Positions 7,476 to 9,930 of a stretch of 9,930 bases of DNA are shown piece after piece. This stretch comes from Verrucomicrobiales bacterium (GTDB lineage Bacteria > Verrucomicrobiota > Verrucomicrobiia > Verrucomicrobiales > DEV007). The stretch is taken from positions 1 to 9,930 of the forward strand of contig JABDJT010000010.1 of the NCBI GenBank assembly GCA_013003335.1, given 5' to 3'. The position numbers were made by a program, and so were the translations under genes. The notes below the pieces were generated by a model that was not told the DNA's origin, did no database searches, and worked only from the letters and a program-made list of their open reading frames with translations. Position 1 is the first letter of the stretch. Each line of letters opens with the position of its first letter.

Positions 7476-7511
7476 ACAGGGTTGGTTTGACGAACAAACC
7501 CTGTTCATTCG
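7469..7511. repeat. palindromic repeat, copy C (perfect 15-bp arms)
   Basis: CGAATGAACAGGGTT (7469-7483) is perfectly complementary to 7497-7511, with a 13-nt loop containing CGAAC. It lies between two convergent stop codons; the TGA of the lipoprotein gene (7473-7475) is inside the left arm, and the sulfatase stop is 13 bp beyond the right arm. The position suggests a shared terminator or 3' stabilising hairpin for both mRNAs, but neither strand has a U-tract of more than three. It shares core and loop sequence with the elements at 3256 and 9852, so it is the best-paired member of that family. Confidence 0.8.
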
Positions 7512-7523
7512 ATTTGACGAGGT

Positions 7524-9425
7524 TCACTTCACTTCGAACGAAACGCCGGAAACCTTGCCGTTGAATTTTCCGCCGGGCGCGTCCGTGTCGACCGGGTTGG
7601 CATCGTCGTGGCCGACGCAAAAATTTTCCTGCGGGTGTCTGTTGATAAGAACGCCGGAGTTTTTGGCTTTCACGGGGGCCCCGTCATTCACGGAGATTGA
7701 GATGGATCCATCCTTCTCCAGTCGTGCGGTCACGGTCGACTTGCCTGCAGGGACGGGTGATTTTGCCCGGGCGATGTCGGCATTGCCTGTGCGAACCGCA
7801 AAAATCATATGGCCATCTTTCGCGTAGATAGAATAGCCGGCAGCCGAACCGCCGTGCGCCACAATCACTCCTTTCGGGGCATTTGCCTCGATCGTGGCCT
7901 TCACGGTGAAAGGTTTTCCGGCAAACTCTTTTACCCCGCTGGTGTGATAGGTCGAGCCGACTTTCAATCCTTTCCAGTCGATCGGTTTCCCGGTGCCCGC
8001 CGGCGACTTTCCTCCGCCCTTTTTCCGGGAACGAGGCACCGTGGGATAAAGCGTCACCGGTTTTTCCACTGTCCCGGGCGGACGCTTGTTTGCGGCGATG
8101 TCCGCGATCATTTCGTCAGCCAGCGACTGCAATTTTGTGACTATGTCAGGGTGTTTTTCTGCGACATTCGTCAGTTCCCCGATTTCTTCTTCGAGATTGT
8201 AGAGCCGCCCTCCCGTTTTCAAATCTTCCGGTTTATCTTTCAGGCCCATTCCGAGTCCCTGGCCTGTGATGGCGAGTTTCCAGGGACCGAAACGAACCGC
8301 TTGCAGGTTGTTCCCGGAAAAATAATACCAGGCTTCGCGGTCCGACTCTGCTGCTTCACCGAGGAGAATTTTCGAGATGTCCACGCCGTCGATGTGGACG
8401 TCGCCACGAATGGCTCCGCCTGCGAGGGACACAAAAGTAGGGAGCACATCCGTCGTTCCGGCAATCGCGTCGGAACTGCTTCCGGCTTCGATTTTACCCG
8501 GCCACCAAGCGATGGTCGGTTCCCGGACACCGCCCTCCAGTGTGCAACCTTTTGCACCGCGCAGCGATCCCGAAACCCCACCATCTTTGCCTTTCGAAGC
8601 CCAGGGGCCGTTGTCGCTCGTGAAAAGAACCAGAGTGTTTTTGTCAATTTTCAGTCGCTCCACCGTTTCGAGAATCTGGCCGACGCTCCAGTCCACTTCC
8701 TGCACCCAGTCGCCGTAGCGGCCGTTCTTCGATTTGCCGGCAAAATCCGGGTGTGGAAAAATGGGAACGTGCATGGCGGTGTGTGGAAGGTAGAGGAAAA
8801 ATGGATTATCACCGCCGGCGTTAGCCTCAATGAACTTTACAGCCTCGGTCGTATAGTCGCGTGTGATCTGGCGCTGCTCCTCATCTTCGATCAGTTTGGC
8901 GACTTTCTCGTCCCGCATCACCGGGTGGACGCGCTTACCGGTCTCCGCGGAGACTCGCTGCATGTCATTGGAATACGGAATGCCGAAGTAGCTGTCGAAT
9001 CCCTGCCGGGTGGGGAGAAATTCGATTTGATCGCCGAGGTGCCATTTGCCCACGCAGGCCGTGGCGTAGCCGAGGTCATTCAGGTAATCCGCGACGGTGT
9101 TTTCTTTTGGGTTCAGCCCGTTTTTCCCGGCCGGAAAAAACACGCCCGGAACCGATACCCGCGGTGCGTAGGAGCCAGTCAGCAATTGCGCGCGCGAGGC
9201 GGAGCAAACCGGCGCCGCATAGAAACTGGTCAGCTTCATTCCCTCGCTGGCCATGCGATCCAGGTTCGGGGTCTGGTTCAGAGTCGAGCCGAAGGGGCCG
9301 ATATCGCCATATCCCATGTCGTCGATAAAAATCAGGACGAAATTGGGCTTCTCTGCGGCGGACAGAAACGGGACGGCCGCCAATGCGGCCACGGCCAGAA
9401 GTGGGAGTGGGCTTCGGAATTTCAT
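7524..9425 (-). CDS. secreted formylglycine-dependent sulfatase with C-terminal lectin-like domain
   Basis: This is a 633-aa exported sulfatase. The signal peptide is MKFRSPLPLLAVAALAAVPF with an LSAA end, cleaved near residue 24. Catalytic features: metal-binding FIDDMGYGD (D35, D36), the sulfatase signature CSASRAQLLTG with C74 as the formylglycine precursor, GKWHLG (K127, H129), PHTAMH (H215, H219), FTSDNG (D271, N272), and LRGAKGCTLEGG (K292). A basic Gly/Lys linker (about 455-480) leads to a beta-rich domain of about 150 residues (AGKPFTVKATIEANAPKG to the end), resembling concanavalin/laminin-G-like or the C-terminal domain of arylsulfatase/choline-sulfatase-type enzymes. It would remove sulfate from polysaccharides or small esters outside the cytoplasm; substrate unknown. 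The start at 9425 is preferred over an upstream in-frame ATG at 9608 because it has a signal peptide, GGAGAA eight bases upstream, and an ATGA overlap with the preceding gene. No maturase (FGE or anSME) is in the window. Confidence 0.92.
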   Translation of the reverse strand: MKFRSPLPLLAVAALAAVPFLSAAEKPNFVLIFIDDMGYGDIGPFGSTLNQTPNLDRMASEGMKLTSFYAAPVCSASRAQLLTGSYAPRVSVPGVFFPAGKNGLNPKENTVADYLNDLGYATACVGKWHLGDQIEFLPTRQGFDSYFGIPYSNDMQRVSAETGKRVHPVMRDEKVAKLIEDEEQRQITRDYTTEAVKFIEANAGGDNPFFLYLPHTAMHVPIFPHPDFAGKSKNGRYGDWVQEVDWSVGQILETVERLKIDKNTLVLFTSDNGPWASKGKDGGVSGSLRGAKGCTLEGGVREPTIAWWPGKIEAGSSSDAIAGTTDVLPTFVSLAGGAIRGDVHIDGVDISKILLGEAAESDREAWYYFSGNNLQAVRFGPWKLAITGQGLGMGLKDKPEDLKTGGRLYNLEEEIGELTNVAEKHPDIVTKLQSLADEMIADIAANKRPPGTVEKPVTLYPTVPRSRKKGGGKSPAGTGKPIDWKGLKVGSTYHTSGVKEFAGKPFTVKATIEANAPKGVIVAHGGSAAGYSIYAKDGHMIFAVRTGNADIARAKSPVPAGKSTVTARLEKDGSISISVNDGAPVKAKNSGVLINRHPQENFCVGHDDANPVDTDAPGGKFNGKVSGVSFEVK

Positions 9426-9805
9426 GAGGAAAGTTCTCCAATCAATTGAGCCATGAGGGGCGCGCAGAGAAATTGCCCGGCAAAAAGAATCACAGCGATG
9501 ATGCAAGTGAGAGCGGAGTAAATGTACAGAAGCACGGCCGCCAGTTTGCCTTTTGAGAATATCGTGAAGATGATCAGGACCAGGGCGATCAGGGCGAGAA
9601 AAATCCAATAGGACTGGAAAAACCGGTTCGTTTCGATCACGAATCGAACCGCAACCGGCAGCGCTGAGCCACCCAGCATTTCAGAAAACGTCCGCTCCGC
9701 CCGGGAAATCGGACCGGTGGCGAAAAAGGTTCCGATGAAGACGCCGATGGAGACCAGGATCGCCGTCAGCTGTCGCTTCAACGGGAGCTTTTTCGGTGAA
9801 TCCAT
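9422..9805 (-). CDS. small three-helix membrane protein, coupled to the sulfatase
   Basis: This 127-aa protein has a basic start MDSPKKLPLKRQ and hydrophobic segments at about 12-30, 64-83 and 88-112. Between the first two is a loop with TFSEMLGGSALPVAVRFVIE. The string MLGGSALPVAVRF followed by FFQSYWIFL resembles the region before a transmembrane helix in type II secretion/pilus GspF-family proteins, but the protein is far too short for GspF and I give this only as a resemblance. The stop overlaps the sulfatase start as ATGA, so the two are translated together. A role in the envelope, for example helping export or anchoring the sulfatase, is possible but has no sequence evidence. There is no clear Shine-Dalgarno site before its ATG at 9805. 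Confidence 0.75.
   Translation of the reverse strand: MDSPKKLPLKRQLTAILVSIGVFIGTFFATGPISRAERTFSEMLGGSALPVAVRFVIETNRFFQSYWIFLALIALVLIIFTIFSKGKLAAVLLYIYSALTCIIAVILFAGQFLCAPLMAQLIGELSS
9434..9439 (-). promoter_or_regulatory. ribosome binding site of the sulfatase gene
   Basis: GGAGAA, read on the minus strand, lies 8 bases upstream of the sulfatase ATG at 9425, inside the last codons of the membrane-protein gene. It is the clearest Shine-Dalgarno-like site in the window and decides for this start over the upstream ATG at 9608. Confidence 0.6.
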
Positions 9806-9845
9806 TGGGGAACGCTGTCACGATTTTCCGCAGATTCCAATATCC

Positions 9846-9894
9846 AAAAAACGAACGAACAGGGTATTTTCATCGAACGGACCCTGTTGGATCG
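9846..9894 (-). terminator. palindromic repeat, copy B, with T-tract (terminator-like)
   Basis: The arms CGAACGAACAGGGT (9852-9865) and 9881-9894 pair at 12 of 14 positions around a 15-nt loop. Read on the minus strand the hairpin is followed directly by T6 (complement of A6 at 9846-9851), which is the form of an intrinsic terminator. It could end a minus-strand gene lying beyond the right edge, or attenuate transcription into the membrane-protein/sulfatase pair that starts 47 bp further on. Its sequence matches the other two palindromes of the window, including GTTGGATCG at the end, as in copy A. Confidence 0.55.
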
Positions 9895-9930
9895 GAATTC
9901 GATCAAAGCTCTATACCTGCCGCGCAGAGT

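Noticed and set aside
7809..9449. 546-codon open frame on the plus strand, opposite the sulfatase gene
   Set aside because: It lies entirely antisense to a sulfatase with intact catalytic motifs. Its translation is rich in Arg, Phe and Cys, has no recognisable domain, and is best explained by codon bias leaving the opposite frame open.
9426..9608. N-terminal extension of the sulfatase by 61 residues from an ATG at 9608
   Set aside because: The extension is Arg/His-rich, lies inside the membrane-protein gene in another frame, and would bury a clear signal peptide; the ATG at 9425 has a ribosome site.

Overview
The window looks like part of a chromosome from a moderately GC-rich Gram-negative bacterium. 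My best guess is Verrucomicrobiota, or a relative in the PVC group. The pointers are a secreted one-domain sulfatase with a C-terminal lectin-like domain, a lipoprotein with a lipobox, a degenerate Hanks-type kinase, lineage-type exported proteins of unknown function, and few clear Shine-Dalgarno sites. This placement rests on recognising protein types, not on a marker gene; no rRNA, tRNA, CRISPR array or transposase is visible.

Layout. (1) 1-121: no gene could be assigned. (2) 140-1285 (+): an exported, mostly helical protein of unknown function, converging tail to tail (7 bp apart) with (3) 1293-3164 (-): a large protein built from two degenerate protein-kinase regions, apparently a tandem pseudokinase. 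(4) 3165-3391: a divergent, AT-rich intergenic stretch carrying one copy of a palindromic repeat. (5) 3392-3688 (+): a 98-aa secreted Gly/His/Cys-rich protein, closed by a clear bidirectional terminator at 3723-3764. (6) A minus-strand cluster, probably read from about 6605 down to 3769: a small protein of the dimeric alpha/beta-barrel type, an AAA+ ATPase with an unusual N-terminal half, and a HAD phosphatase. (7) 6651-7475 (+): a lipoprotein alpha/beta hydrolase, converging with (8) a minus-strand pair, a small three-helix membrane protein (9805-9422) overlapping by ATGA with a secreted sulfatase (9425-7524). (9) 9806-9930: upstream region of that pair, holding a hairpin with a T-tract.

The most unexpected non-coding signal is a short palindromic element of about 43 bp present three times in intergenic DNA (3256-3297, 7469-7511, 9852-9894). 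All copies share the core AACAGGGT and a CGAAC in the loop. Only one copy has a U-tract on a plausible terminating strand, and one lies between divergent genes, so the family is not explained simply as ordinary terminators.

Functionally the genes do not form one obvious pathway. The sulfatase and its membrane partner point to degradation of sulfated polysaccharide or sulfate esters. The lipoprotein hydrolase is another envelope enzyme. The AAA+/HAD cluster and the pseudokinase are cytoplasmic and look regulatory or housekeeping. I see no convincing defence or mobile-element system.
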